DNA of 64,000 nucleotides, taken from contig NZ_KB235896.1 of assembly GCF_000332135.1 (NCBI RefSeq), forward strand, positions 4,766,356 through 4,830,355. The letters are read 5' to 3'. Source of the DNA: Anabaena sp. PCC 7108. Its GTDB lineage: Bacteria > Cyanobacteriota > Cyanobacteriia > Cyanobacteriales > Nostocaceae. Each line of letters starts with the position of its first letter. The first letter of the stretch is position 1. Below, one piece after another: positions 54,256 through 64,000 of the stretch. The position numbers and the translations under genes are program-made. A model generated the notes under the pieces. The model did no database searches. It had not been told where the DNA came from and worked only from the letters and a program-made list of their open reading frames with translations.

Positions 54256-54678
54256 ATGTATAGCCAATCTATCCATCTTGATAACTTACGATTACTGATT
54301 GTCGATGATGATAGTGATACCAGACAAATACTGACTTTATTATTTGAATTGGAAGGTACAGAGATTATGTCTGCTGCTTCTGCACATGAGGCTATAGAAG
54401 TAATATCTAATTTTAAACCTGACATCTTAATCACCGACATCTCTCTACCGGATGAAGATGGGTATTCGTTGCTACCAAAAGTTAGAAATTTGCAAGCATT
54501 GAAAGGAAGATGGATTCCGGCTATTGCTATGACGGGATGGGCTTCAGCGGCAGATCAAGAATATTCATTAAAAGCAGGTTTTCAGAAACACCTCTGCAAG
54601 CCTATTAATTTAGATGAGTTACTTTCTGCTGTTGCGAGTGTGGTTAACTTTAACCAGTGTGTTCTGGCAAAGTGCTGA
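54256..54678 (+). CDS. single-domain response regulator
   Basis: A 140-residue receiver protein. The acidic triad is in LLIVDDDSDTR (D17-D19), the phospho-acceptor is D61 in ILITDISLPDEDGYSLLP, the conserved threonine is in IAMTGWAS and the lysine in LCKPINLDEL. No output domain. It can shuttle phosphate or act by protein binding. It follows the Crp-family gene on the same strand; a functional link is inferred only from position. Confidence 0.9.
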   Translation: MYSQSIHLDNLRLLIVDDDSDTRQILTLLFELEGTEIMSAASAHEAIEVISNFKPDILITDISLPDEDGYSLLPKVRNLQALKGRWIPAIAMTGWASAADQEYSLKAGFQKHLCKPINLDELLSAVASVVNFNQCVLAKC

Positions 54679-54689
54679 GTCTTGTAAAA

Positions 54690-54818
54690 AGGGACACGGA
54701 GAAAGAGGGACACGGGGATAATCTCACCGCGTCACCGCGTCTCCCCCTCTCCGCGTCTTTTTCTTCCGCGTCACCGCGTCACCCACTCTCCGCGTCCTCT
54801 TCGGTCACCGCGTCTGTC
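54690..54818. repeat. G-rich / C-rich repeat block (facing arrays)
   Basis: gggacacggagaaagaggga and then C-rich text such as caccgcgtcaccgcgtctcc. The left part is partly complementary to the right part, so a long imperfect hairpin is possible between the two convergent genes. Confidence 0.75.
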
Positions 54819-54848
54819 CATTTGTATCCACCTTAAAGTGAAAAGGTA

Positions 54849-55178
54849 TTACACCCCTTCTGTAGCGCCACCAACTGTTTTCCAAGCAGTTAGCCCACCT
54901 TGAATTTCAGAAACATCAGTGAAGCCAGCACGGCGCAAGATTTGGGCTGCATGGGTTGCATGGGCATCATGTTCCCCATAAATATAGATAGGGCGTTTTT
55001 TGTGCAGAGCAGATTTAGCACGGGATTCCAAGTCATCGAAGGGAATTGAAATCGCCCCAGTGATATGGCCGTGATTGTAAGTGTAGCGATCGCGCACATC
55101 AATAATTGTAAAAGCAGGTTGACCCCATTCGAGCCGGGATTTCAGATCCTGAACATCAGCGACTAAACTACCGTTCAT
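54849..55178 (-). CDS. rhodanese-like domain protein lacking the catalytic cysteine
   Basis: A 109-residue rhodanese domain: TIIDVRDRYTYNHGHITGAI, FDDLESRAKSALHK, and AAQILRRAGFTDVSEIQGGL. The active-site loop, normally CxxGxRS, reads YIYGEHDAHATHAA, with no cysteine, so sulfur transfer is not expected. Such inactive rhodaneses can act as binding or sensor modules. The length is that of a single-domain rhodanese, and the start MNGSLVADVQDLKS precedes the first strand directly. Confidence 0.85.
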   Translation of the reverse strand: MNGSLVADVQDLKSRLEWGQPAFTIIDVRDRYTYNHGHITGAISIPFDDLESRAKSALHKKRPIYIYGEHDAHATHAAQILRRAGFTDVSEIQGGLTAWKTVGGATEGV

Positions 55179-55386
55179 AAGTTTTTTCCGCTTATCACCT
55201 CATCTGCAATTTATCAAAGATCCTCTTATAATCAGGTTTTCTTTACAATTAATCAAAAATTCTATTGAGATATTAAATAGATATTAAATAAAACTACATA
55301 TCTGTCAGAAGCCAGTAGTCGGAATATTGTAGGCTAATGTTCTGCACGTTCGCTCAATTTTTAATTTTTAATTTTTCATTCCGGCT

Positions 55387-57045
55387 ATGGCATCTACTAT
55401 TCAAGCTTTACCAACAGAAGTTGTATATTTAATTACGGCTGGAGAGGTAATTGACTCTTTATCTGCTGTCGTGCGGGAATTAGTAGAAAATTCCCTAGAT
55501 GCTGGTGCAACGCGCATTGTCGTTTCTCTATGGCCGCAACATTGGCGAGTCCGCGTAGCTGATAATGGTTGTGGAATGAATCTTGATGACTTGCAACAAG
55601 CCGCAGCAGCCCATAGCACCAGTAAAATTCGTTCTAGTGCGGATTTATGGAAAATTACCAGTTTAGGGTTTCGTGGTGAGGCGTTACACAGCTTAACAAC
55701 CTTGGCAGATTTAGAAATTTTCAGTCGTCCCGTGGGTGGAAATGAGGGATACCGGGTTGTTTATGACGAAAGTGGAGAAGTAGTCAAACTAGAAATAGCC
55801 CCAATAGCCCCTGGAACAGTCGTCACGGTCTCTAATTTGTTCGCTAACTACCCCGCCCGTCGTCAAGGTTTACCCACCCCTGCACAGCAAATGAAGGCAG
55901 TACAAGGGATAATTCAACAAATTGCCCTTTGTCATCCTCAAGTCACTTACCAAGTTTGGCAAAATGACCGAGAATTATTCACTATCTGTCCGGCTGCGAC
56001 TGTAGAACAATTAATCCCGCAAATTTTGCCCCAAGTGCGAGCGAGTGATTTGCATTTTTGTCATTTAGAATTACCAAACCTAGAAAAATCAGCCATAAAT
56101 TTAGTCATAGGTTTACCAGATAGGTGTCATCGTCATCGTCCTGATTGGGTAAAAGTAGCAATCAATGGCAGGATGATTAAATCACCGGAATTAGAGCAAA
56201 CGATTTTATCAGCATTTCACAAAACATTACCGCGCGATCGCTATCCCATTTGTTTTTTACATCTTGCCATTTCTCCTGACCAAATCAATTGGAATCGCAA
56301 CCCTGCCAAAACTGAAATTTATCTCAACGAAATAACTTTTTGGCAAGAACAAATTACCCAAGCTATTAACAAGGCACTGCGGATTTCTGAAGTTAATATT
56401 AAAGAATCTGTTCAAACAACCAGAGTCAGTAAATTACTCAAAGTTGCAGAAACCAAAGGTGGTTATAATTTTCAACCTCAAAATCCAAATCAAAATCAAG
56501 CTCAGAACTATTTAAAAGCTGTTGCCCAAGTAAGTAATACTTATATTGTTGCCGAACATTCAGGAGGAATGTGGTTAGTAGAACAGCACATTGCCCATGA
56601 GCGAGTTTTGTATGAACAACTTTGTGATCATTGGCAACTTGTAGCTGTAGAAACACCAATTATTCTTTATCAATTATCACCAGCGCAAGTTTCCCAACTC
56701 CAACATATCAATTTAGATATTGAACCATTTGGTGAAAAACTTTGGGCAGTTCGCAACATTCCCGCAATGTTACAACAACGTGAAGACTGTGCCGAAGCAC
56801 TTTTAGAACTGAGTTGGGGAGGAGATTTACAAACAGCCCAAGTTGCTGTAGCTTGTCGCAGTGCAGTTCGTAATGGTACACCAATGAATTTACCAGAAAT
56901 GCAGAAATTATTAGATGATTGGCAACGCACACGCAACCCCCGCACTTGTCCTCATGGTAGACCGATTTATTTATCTTTGGAAGAATCTTCTTTAGCTCGG
57001 TTTTTCCGTCGTAATTGGGTAATTGGCAAAAGTCATGGAATTTGA
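55387..57045 (+). CDS. mutL: DNA mismatch repair protein MutL
   Basis: A 552-residue GHKL ATPase and mismatch repair mediator. The ATPase motifs are VRELVENSLDAGATRI, VADNGCGM, and HSTSKIRSSADLWKITSLGF with GFRGEALHSL (about 35-105). The second half is the dimerisation domain. The endonuclease motif, usually DQHAxxExxxxE, reads EQHIAHERVLYE, and the end has CPHGRP. The aspartate-to-glutamate and alanine-to-isoleucine changes may affect the nicking activity. Stand-alone; the start MASTIQALPTEVVYLITAGE is the family start. Confidence 0.93.
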   Translation: MASTIQALPTEVVYLITAGEVIDSLSAVVRELVENSLDAGATRIVVSLWPQHWRVRVADNGCGMNLDDLQQAAAAHSTSKIRSSADLWKITSLGFRGEALHSLTTLADLEIFSRPVGGNEGYRVVYDESGEVVKLEIAPIAPGTVVTVSNLFANYPARRQGLPTPAQQMKAVQGIIQQIALCHPQVTYQVWQNDRELFTICPAATVEQLIPQILPQVRASDLHFCHLELPNLEKSAINLVIGLPDRCHRHRPDWVKVAINGRMIKSPELEQTILSAFHKTLPRDRYPICFLHLAISPDQINWNRNPAKTEIYLNEITFWQEQITQAINKALRISEVNIKESVQTTRVSKLLKVAETKGGYNFQPQNPNQNQAQNYLKAVAQVSNTYIVAEHSGGMWLVEQHIAHERVLYEQLCDHWQLVAVETPIILYQLSPAQVSQLQHINLDIEPFGEKLWAVRNIPAMLQQREDCAEALLELSWGGDLQTAQVAVACRSAVRNGTPMNLPEMQKLLDDWQRTRNPRTCPHGRPIYLSLEESSLARFFRRNWVIGKSHGI

Positions 57046-57674
57046 TATTAACTTCAGAGGTAACAGGGAACGGGCAACAGAGAACAGGGGAAAGAGAGAA
57101 TATTTTGCTATAATATTCAAAAATATGGCTCATTTATCATACATGGTAAGCTTTATGAGATTTTTTTGTTCAGATTTTGCAGATCATGTACTTAAAGATC
57201 CCTTTTTTTTAAGTATTCAAATGAACAAATAAATAATACTTATTGAGATTACGAAATATGTCTTTTTAAGAGATTTTTGTGAATAAAATAACTTTCGCAA
57301 TACCAATATTACCTAGACAGGCAAAAAAGCTTTAATAAGTATAAACGCTAAAACCATTACTACACAACATTTCCAAGATTTTCAATCAGATTTTTCCACT
57401 TATTTGTAATTAACTAGCTTATTGACAAATATGCTCAAACAAGTTTTATCTAAACTCGACATTTGCGTTAGCTATGTCAGGAAATTATGATTTCATTGTC
57501 AATAACTCGGAACAGATTGATCATCTCTCAATTACTACCCAATTCAATTTTGATAATTCGGAGGTAATTAAAAAAAATGGACTCTACTATACAAACAAGG
57601 AAGCAATTAGTTGAACAATCACAAATTTGTTTTCAACTAACTTAATGCTCCAGGTGTATCTAGGAGAAAAAGTG
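57046..57674. other. intergenic region after mutL
   Basis: Contains short repeats (gggaacgggcaacagagaac, 57065-57084) and mostly AT-rich sequence. A 46-codon frame at 57474-57614 (MSGNYDFIVNNSEQIDHLSI) has no clear ribosome binding site and is not called as a gene. The leader of the peptide gene at 57675 lies at the right end. Confidence 0.4.
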
Positions 57675-57926
57675 ATGTTATACTCTGAAAAAATCAAGAA
57701 TGAAGAATTATTGACTGAACTTAGTGTTGAAGCATCTGCTAACATTAAAGGTGGTCAAGGCGGTGAAGGCGGTCAAGAAAGCCAAGGCGGTGAAGGTGGT
57801 CAAAGTAAGTTTAATGAAAGCAAATATCTCCAAGCTTTGGGTGTTGCTTATCTCAGCCCCCCAGGAACTAATGAAATAACCGATGAGGAAGCTTTGTTAG
57901 CTCAATATCAAGGCTGGAAACAGTAG
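57675..57926 (+). CDS. small double-glycine leader peptide, possible RiPP/bacteriocin precursor
   Basis: An 83-residue peptide from the ATG at 57675, preceded by aggagaaaaagtg as ribosome binding site. Residues 1-27 look like a double-glycine leader: EELLTELSVEASANIKGG, with the GG at 26-27. The following 56 residues begin with Gly/Gln/Glu-rich repeats (QGGEGGQ twice) and then SKFNESKYLQALGVAYLSPP and a C-terminal EALLAQYQGWKQ. No cysteine is present, so no lanthionine or disulfide is possible. No transporter-peptidase or modifying enzyme gene lies in the window. A frame starting at 57627 would add 16 unlikely residues. The function is not known; export of a processed peptide is an inference. 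Confidence 0.6.
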   Translation: MLYSEKIKNEELLTELSVEASANIKGGQGGEGGQESQGGEGGQSKFNESKYLQALGVAYLSPPGTNEITDEEALLAQYQGWKQ

Positions 57927-58250
57927 CTTGAGTGATGCTTTGTTAATCATCAGAAAGTTTGGCTGATTGCATGAATATTCAACTCCTAATAATGAATTTA
58001 GATTTTCATCTAATTCATTTCACATAAGTACCATCATATAGGAATAATATTTGATTTATGAAAAGATACGTAGGGTGCGTCAGACTCCATAAATTCTATT
58101 AATAAACAGATTTGTAATATCTGACGCACCCTACAATACCTAATTTTTTTCAAAAATCAAATATGACTTCCATAGTAAAGCTGATTTCTGATTGCAGGAA
58201 TCAGCTTTATTCTCCTAAAATAGTGCAACTGGGGATGATAGCTTTTGATA
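57927..58250. other. intergenic region with palindrome
   Basis: Holds the palindrome at 58070-58134. A plus-strand frame at 58163-58459 overlaps the hexosaminidase and is not supported. Confidence 0.45.
58070..58134. repeat. palindromic repeat, core shared with the MITE at 20768-20933
   Basis: GTAGGGTGCGTCAGA (58070-58084) and TCTGACGCACCCTAC (58120-58134) are perfect 15-bp inverted copies with a 35-base spacer. The same words occur inside the MITE at 20828 and 20875. Confidence 0.85.
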
Positions 58251-59336
58251 CTAAAAAGTACAAGCTATTGCTAATTCCGCATTTTTCACCAAAGTTTCTT
58301 TATCAAGTTGATAAACTGGATATTGAGGAGTTACGTCCAATAAATTCGCAATTCTTTCTCTTGCAGCTTCTACAACTGCTATATCTAAACTACCATTATT
58401 CAAACTTGCAGAAAAATCTTCAGCTATTTTATATGTCCGTTCCAAAGATGAAGAATTGATATTTCGAGAAACTATAAATAAATCACAACCAGCATGAAAA
58501 GCTCGCGCCAGAGTTCCCGATTGCATAAACATCTCAGAAACTGCTTTCATATCTAAATCATCAGAAACTATCACACCTTGAAAACCTAATTCTGCTCTCA
58601 AAATATCATTTAAGATAATTTTAGATAAAGTGGCTGGAACCTGAGGATCGATTTGAGGAAACAAAATATGCGCTGTCATAATTAATGGAACCTGTTCCTT
58701 AATCAAGGTTTGAAAAGGTATCAATTCCCGATTTCGCAAATCTTCTAAACTTAAATTTAATATTGGTAACTCAACATGAGAATCTGTGCTAGTGTCTCCA
58801 TGTCCGGGAAAATGTTTAGCAGAACCTAAAATACCTTCTTCTCGCAATCCTTGGTAATATTCCCGCGCACCTTGACTAGCAGTTTCGGGGGTAGTCCCAA
58901 AAGCACGAGTTCCAATAATCGGGTTTTGGGGATTAGAGAAAATATCAGCTACAGGAGACCAAGAAAGATTAATACTGAGTGATTTTAATTCTAATGCTGT
59001 GGCTTTGGCGACTTCATACGCGTGTCTTTGTAGTAAATAAGCGTGAGGAAAACGAGTAATAGGTAAAGGTGTCCGCACAACACGACCACCTTCATGGTCT
59101 AATGTAGTGAACATGAAATCACGTTCAGCATATTGGTGAATTTGGTCAATTAGCTGCTTGAAGCTTTCTAACCAAACCGGATAAGGTACACCGTCAAGAA
59201 AATTTTTGGCGAAAAATATGACCCCAACTGGTTTTAACTCGTTTAGCGCCCGTTTATCATCATCGCTGAGGGTTGTACCATAAATACCGAGAATCAGGTG
59301 ATTACCAAAGCTTTGGAGATGCTGAGATGTGTGCAT
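58251..59336 (-). CDS. nagZ: beta-N-acetylhexosaminidase, GH3 (NagZ-like)
   Basis: A 361-residue GH3 enzyme. The NagZ loop with the His-Asp general acid pair is KHFPGHGDTSTDSHVELP, and the nucleophile aspartate is in VIVSDDLDMKAV. VIFFAKNFLDG and DHEGGRVVRTPLPITRFPHA are typical of the family. It removes N-acetylglucosamine from muropeptides in cell-wall recycling; no signal peptide is visible, so it acts in the cytoplasm. Single gene, divergent from crtP. Length matches the one-domain NagZ type. Confidence 0.9.
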   Translation of the reverse strand: MHTSQHLQSFGNHLILGIYGTTLSDDDKRALNELKPVGVIFFAKNFLDGVPYPVWLESFKQLIDQIHQYAERDFMFTTLDHEGGRVVRTPLPITRFPHAYLLQRHAYEVAKATALELKSLSINLSWSPVADIFSNPQNPIIGTRAFGTTPETASQGAREYYQGLREEGILGSAKHFPGHGDTSTDSHVELPILNLSLEDLRNRELIPFQTLIKEQVPLIMTAHILFPQIDPQVPATLSKIILNDILRAELGFQGVIVSDDLDMKAVSEMFMQSGTLARAFHAGCDLFIVSRNINSSSLERTYKIAEDFSASLNNGSLDIAVVEAARERIANLLDVTPQYPVYQLDKETLVKNAELAIACTF

Positions 59337-59492
59337 AATTGGCCGACCAAAAGAAAATTCAATTCTTTTTACTTTATCTTTTGGCCTCTAATTCCTCAGC
59401 CTTTTCAGGAAGTGATACCAAATGTAACGGATTGCAACATATAATGAGAATCGAGAAAACAGTTAAGAAATATTGAAAAGCAGTAGGTTTAA

Positions 59493-61854
<2,362 letters not shown>

Positions 61855-61961
61855 GGTCATTTGTCAGTGGTCATTAGTGATTAGTAACTGACCACTGCAC
61901 AAATGACAAAATAACTATTGACTAGCTTAAAAATATCTGATAACATAATTACCTATGACAG

Positions 61962-62053
61962 GGAGAGGTGGCTGAGTGGTCGAAAGCGGCAGATTGCTAA
62001 TCTGTTGATGGAATCGTAAGGTCCATCCGAGGGTTCGAATCCCTCCTTCTCCG
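61962..62053 (+). tRNA. tRNA-Ser (anticodon GCU)
   Basis: The acceptor stem GGAGAGG (61962-61968) pairs with CTTCTCC (62046-62052) and the discriminator is G (62053). The anticodon loop reads ATTGCTAAT within CAGATT/AATCTG, giving GCU. A long variable arm (about 14 bases) fits tRNA-Ser. T-arm GGTTCGAATCC is normal. The CCA end is not encoded. Confidence 0.96.
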
Positions 62054-62212
62054 TTTTTAGCTAAGTAAAAATTAATAATTCTCTAGCACTAATACTTCAG
62101 AAGAGGGATGCTATTATTTAGACTTTGGAGTCTGGATAGAATTGATCTGGATTTTTAACCTAGTTTTATCCTACTTTCAGGCTCCTGAACATCCCAGGAT
62201 TGAGAGTTATCC

Positions 62213-63535
62213 ATGTCCAGAATTAGTGTTTCCCTAGTTTTAACTATAGCTACCGTAGCCAGTGGATTATTGATGGCTGCTTGTGATAATACCACCACAA
62301 CTAACCCAACACCTCCAGGAACTACTGCTACCCCAGCAGCTAACTCAACTAGTACAACCGATAATGCTAAAGGGTTAAAAATTGGTAGTTTGTTACCAAC
62401 AACTGGTGACTTAGCCTCTATTGGTCAGCAAATGGCTGGTTCCGTTCCCTTGCTTGTAGATACAGTCAACGCTTGCGGTGGTGTAAACGGAGAAAAAGTC
62501 ACCTTAGTAGAAGTAGACGACCAAACCGACCCCAGAGCCGGTGCAGCTGGTATGACCAAATTAGCAACTGTAGATAAAGTCGCTGGTGTAGTTGGTTCCT
62601 TTGCCAGTAGCGTTTCTACAGCGGCTGTTTCCGTAGCTGTACCCAATAAAGTTATGCTCGTTTCCCCTGGTAGCACCAGTCCCATTTTCACTGACAAAGC
62701 CCAAAAAGGTGACTTTAAAGGCTTTTGGGCGCGGACTGCTCCCCCTGATACCTACCAAGCACTAGCTTTAGCCCAACTGGCTAAGAAAAAAGGATTTAAA
62801 AGAGTTTCCACCGTTGTCATTAATAACGACTACGGGGTAGGTTTTGAAAAAGCATTTGTAAAAACCTTTGAAGAATTAGGTGGAACAGTAGTTAATAAAG
62901 ATAAACCAGTCCGCTACGACCCCAAAGCCCAAACATTTGATACTGAAGCAGGTGCTACTTTTGCTGGTAAACCCGACGCAGTACTGGCTGTGATGTACGC
63001 TGAAACGGGAAGTTTATTCCTCAAAGCAGCTTATCAGCAAGGTGTAGCAAAAGGAGTACAAATTATGCTCACAGATGGAGTGAAATCAGATACTTTTCCT
63101 GAGCAAGTTGGTAAAAGTGCTGACGGAAAATATCTGTTATCAGGAGCTATTGGTACAGTTCCTGGTTCTGATGGTAAAGCATTAGCAGCTTTTAAAAAGC
63201 TGTGGCAAGAGAAAAAAGGCGGTGTACCAGGAGAATACGCACCTCAAGCTTGGGATGCTGCTGCTTTGTTAACATTGGCAGCACAAGCTGCTAAAGAAAA
63301 TACAGGCGTTGGTATTGCGGGAAAAATCCGTGAAGTAGCTAATGGAACGGGTACAGAAGTAACTGATGTCTGTGAGGGATTGAAGTTACTAAAAGAGGGT
63401 AAAAAGATTAACTACCAAGGAGCCAGTGGCAATGTAGATGTTGATGCTAATGGCGATGTTCTTGGTGTTTATGATGTTTGGACTGTCGGAGACGACGGCA
63501 AAATCAAAGTGATTGATAAAGTTAGTCCCAAGTAG
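62213..63535 (+). CDS. branched-chain/neutral amino acid ABC transporter binding lipoprotein
   Basis: A 440-residue receptor. The signal peptide ends with lipobox LLMAAC (Cys24), followed by a Thr/Pro/Asn-rich linker (about 25-55). The mature domain is the type I periplasmic fold (LivJ/NatB-like): KIGSLLPTTGDLASIGQQMA, VTLVEVDDQTDPRAGAAG, VVGSFASSVSTAAVSVAVPN, and PDAVLAVMYAETGSLFLKAA. Cyanobacterial relatives include NatB of the N-I neutral amino acid permease; this may be the same or a paralogue. No transporter genes are adjacent in the window. Confidence 0.88.
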   Translation: MSRISVSLVLTIATVASGLLMAACDNTTTTNPTPPGTTATPAANSTSTTDNAKGLKIGSLLPTTGDLASIGQQMAGSVPLLVDTVNACGGVNGEKVTLVEVDDQTDPRAGAAGMTKLATVDKVAGVVGSFASSVSTAAVSVAVPNKVMLVSPGSTSPIFTDKAQKGDFKGFWARTAPPDTYQALALAQLAKKKGFKRVSTVVINNDYGVGFEKAFVKTFEELGGTVVNKDKPVRYDPKAQTFDTEAGATFAGKPDAVLAVMYAETGSLFLKAAYQQGVAKGVQIMLTDGVKSDTFPEQVGKSADGKYLLSGAIGTVPGSDGKALAAFKKLWQEKKGGVPGEYAPQAWDAAALLTLAAQAAKENTGVGIAGKIREVANGTGTEVTDVCEGLKLLKEGKKINYQGASGNVDVDANGDVLGVYDVWTVGDDGKIKVIDKVSPK

Positions 63536-63537
63536 TT

Positions 63538-63750
63538 GGGGAGGCAGGGGAGACGCGGTGACGCGGAGATGGGGAGATGGGGAGACGCGGTGAGAAAGAG
63601 ATGGGGAGACGCGGTGAGAAAGAGAGATTGCCTTCTGAGAGTCAACTCCTTCCCCCTATCCCCGTGTCTTCTTTTTCCATATCTCCCCGCGTCCCCGTGT
63701 CCCCGTGTCTCCGTGTCCCCGCGTCCCCGTGTCCCTGTTCCCCGTTCCCT
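63538..63750. repeat. facing G-rich and C-rich arrays, potential giant hairpin
   Basis: Left part 63540-63612 (gagacgcggtgacgcggaga, gatggggagatggggagacg); right part 63655-63745 (ccccgcgtccccgtgtcccc and variants). They are approximately reverse complements. The open frames predicted across it are low-complexity and rejected. Confidence 0.85.
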
Positions 63751-63755
63751 TTTAA

Positions 63756-64000
63756 TTAAAATCCGCTAAAGTTGTAACCGACTCCTAACAAAAGACCGAC
63801 ATCAGTTTGATTAAAAAATCCTGCATTGATAGAGGCTGTGGCAGTAAAGCGACTATTTAGAGGTACATCAATACCACCAGTTACTAATACAGCCGTTTCT
63901 GAATTATCACCAGTTTGAATGGCTGCACCGACTCCTACATAAGGAGCAATTGCTAGGGATTCAGAAAATGGATCTCCACCTGCGGACTGGAAGGAGAAGT
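63756..64000 (-). CDS. outer-membrane beta-barrel protein, C-terminal fragment (runs off the right edge)
   Basis: The minus strand from the window edge to TAA at 63756-63758 reads SLAIAPYVGVGAAIQTGDNS, LVTGGIDVPLNSRFTATASI, then NAGFFNQTDVGLLLGVGYNF and ends SGF. Alternating hydrophobic/polar strands with a terminal phenylalanine are the signature of outer-membrane barrels of the OmpA-like or OprD-like size. The start is outside the window. Family not determined. Confidence 0.65.
   Translation of the reverse strand, partial: FSFQSAGGDPFSESLAIAPYVGVGAAIQTGDNSETAVLVTGGIDVPLNSRFTATASINAGFFNQTDVGLLLGVGYNFSGF

Noticed and set aside
57474-57614. 46-codon frame upstream of the GG peptide
   Set aside because: No ribosome binding site, no leader motif, and short enough to be chance; mentioned only as part of the intergenic note.
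58163-58459. 98-codon plus-strand frame
   Set aside because: It overlaps the 3' end of the GH3 gene on the opposite strand and lacks a supporting start.
63536-63769. Frames of 77 and 60 codons
   Set aside because: They are translations of the G-rich and C-rich repeat arrays.

Overview
The window looks like chromosomal DNA of a filamentous, probably heterocyst-forming cyanobacterium (Nostocales). The reasons are: paired carotenoid genes crtP-crtB, the variable subunit of ferredoxin-thioredoxin reductase, two ndhD genes, the cyanobacterial DUF2605/DUF2973 pair, a Zur-type Fur protein, more than 30 copies of the palindrome GCGATCGC (HIP1), and many short tandemly repeated sequences (heptamers such as ACCAATC, and G-rich gagatggggagacgcgg arrays). 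Genus and species cannot be fixed from the sequence alone.

Layout. 1-8 kb: end fragment of a WD40 protein, a DICT-GAF histidine kinase, a DUF427 gene with an adjacent PP-loop enzyme (MurL-like), and a two-gene glycine betaine/choline-type ABC transporter. 8-21 kb: a glycogen-debranching-type glucosidase, DUF2973/DUF2605, thrS, a VapBC-like toxin-antitoxin pair next to a decayed DUF29 gene, then ndhD-thrB-coiled coil-ndhD separated by repeat arrays. 21.6-28.4 kb: two very large adjacent minus-strand genes of unknown function. One is a 1,201-residue superfamily 2 helicase-like ATPase; the other, upstream of it, is a ~1,007-residue partner that I do not recognise. They are AT-rich, lie in an 11.4-kb stretch without HIP1 sites, and are preceded by a promoter overlapped by a palindrome plus a second perfect palindrome. 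This is the best candidate in the window for an undescribed (possibly defensive) system.

28.8-41.8 kb: a mechanosensitive-channel-like protein, purS/purQ, zur, an NfeD-stomatin pair, a PP2C phosphatase, ftrV, a YdcF protein, a phosphotransferase-kinase fusion, rplY and purA. 41.9-51.7 kb: a signalling cluster with two hybrid histidine kinases whose 3' ends are nearly identical, a lipoprotein solute-binding protein without transporter genes, a Cache-HAMP diguanylate cyclase, the frameshifted tail of a third hybrid kinase fused directly behind it, and a REC-PAS-GGDEF protein. These share layout and sequence and probably arose by duplication, conversion and recombination. 51.7-64 kb: adenosine deaminase-like protein, Crp-family regulator, single-domain response regulator, rhodanese-like protein without the catalytic cysteine, mutL, a small double-glycine-leader peptide, a GH3 hexosaminidase, crtP-crtB, tRNA-Ser(GCU), a branched-chain/neutral amino acid binding lipoprotein, and the end of an outer-membrane beta-barrel gene.

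Intergenic space is rich in repeats: a 166-bp MITE-like element, a related palindrome, a 68-bp dispersed repeat present twice, a 10-bp tandem array embedded in a dispersed repeat, and G-rich arrays that in two places face each other as potential giant hairpins.
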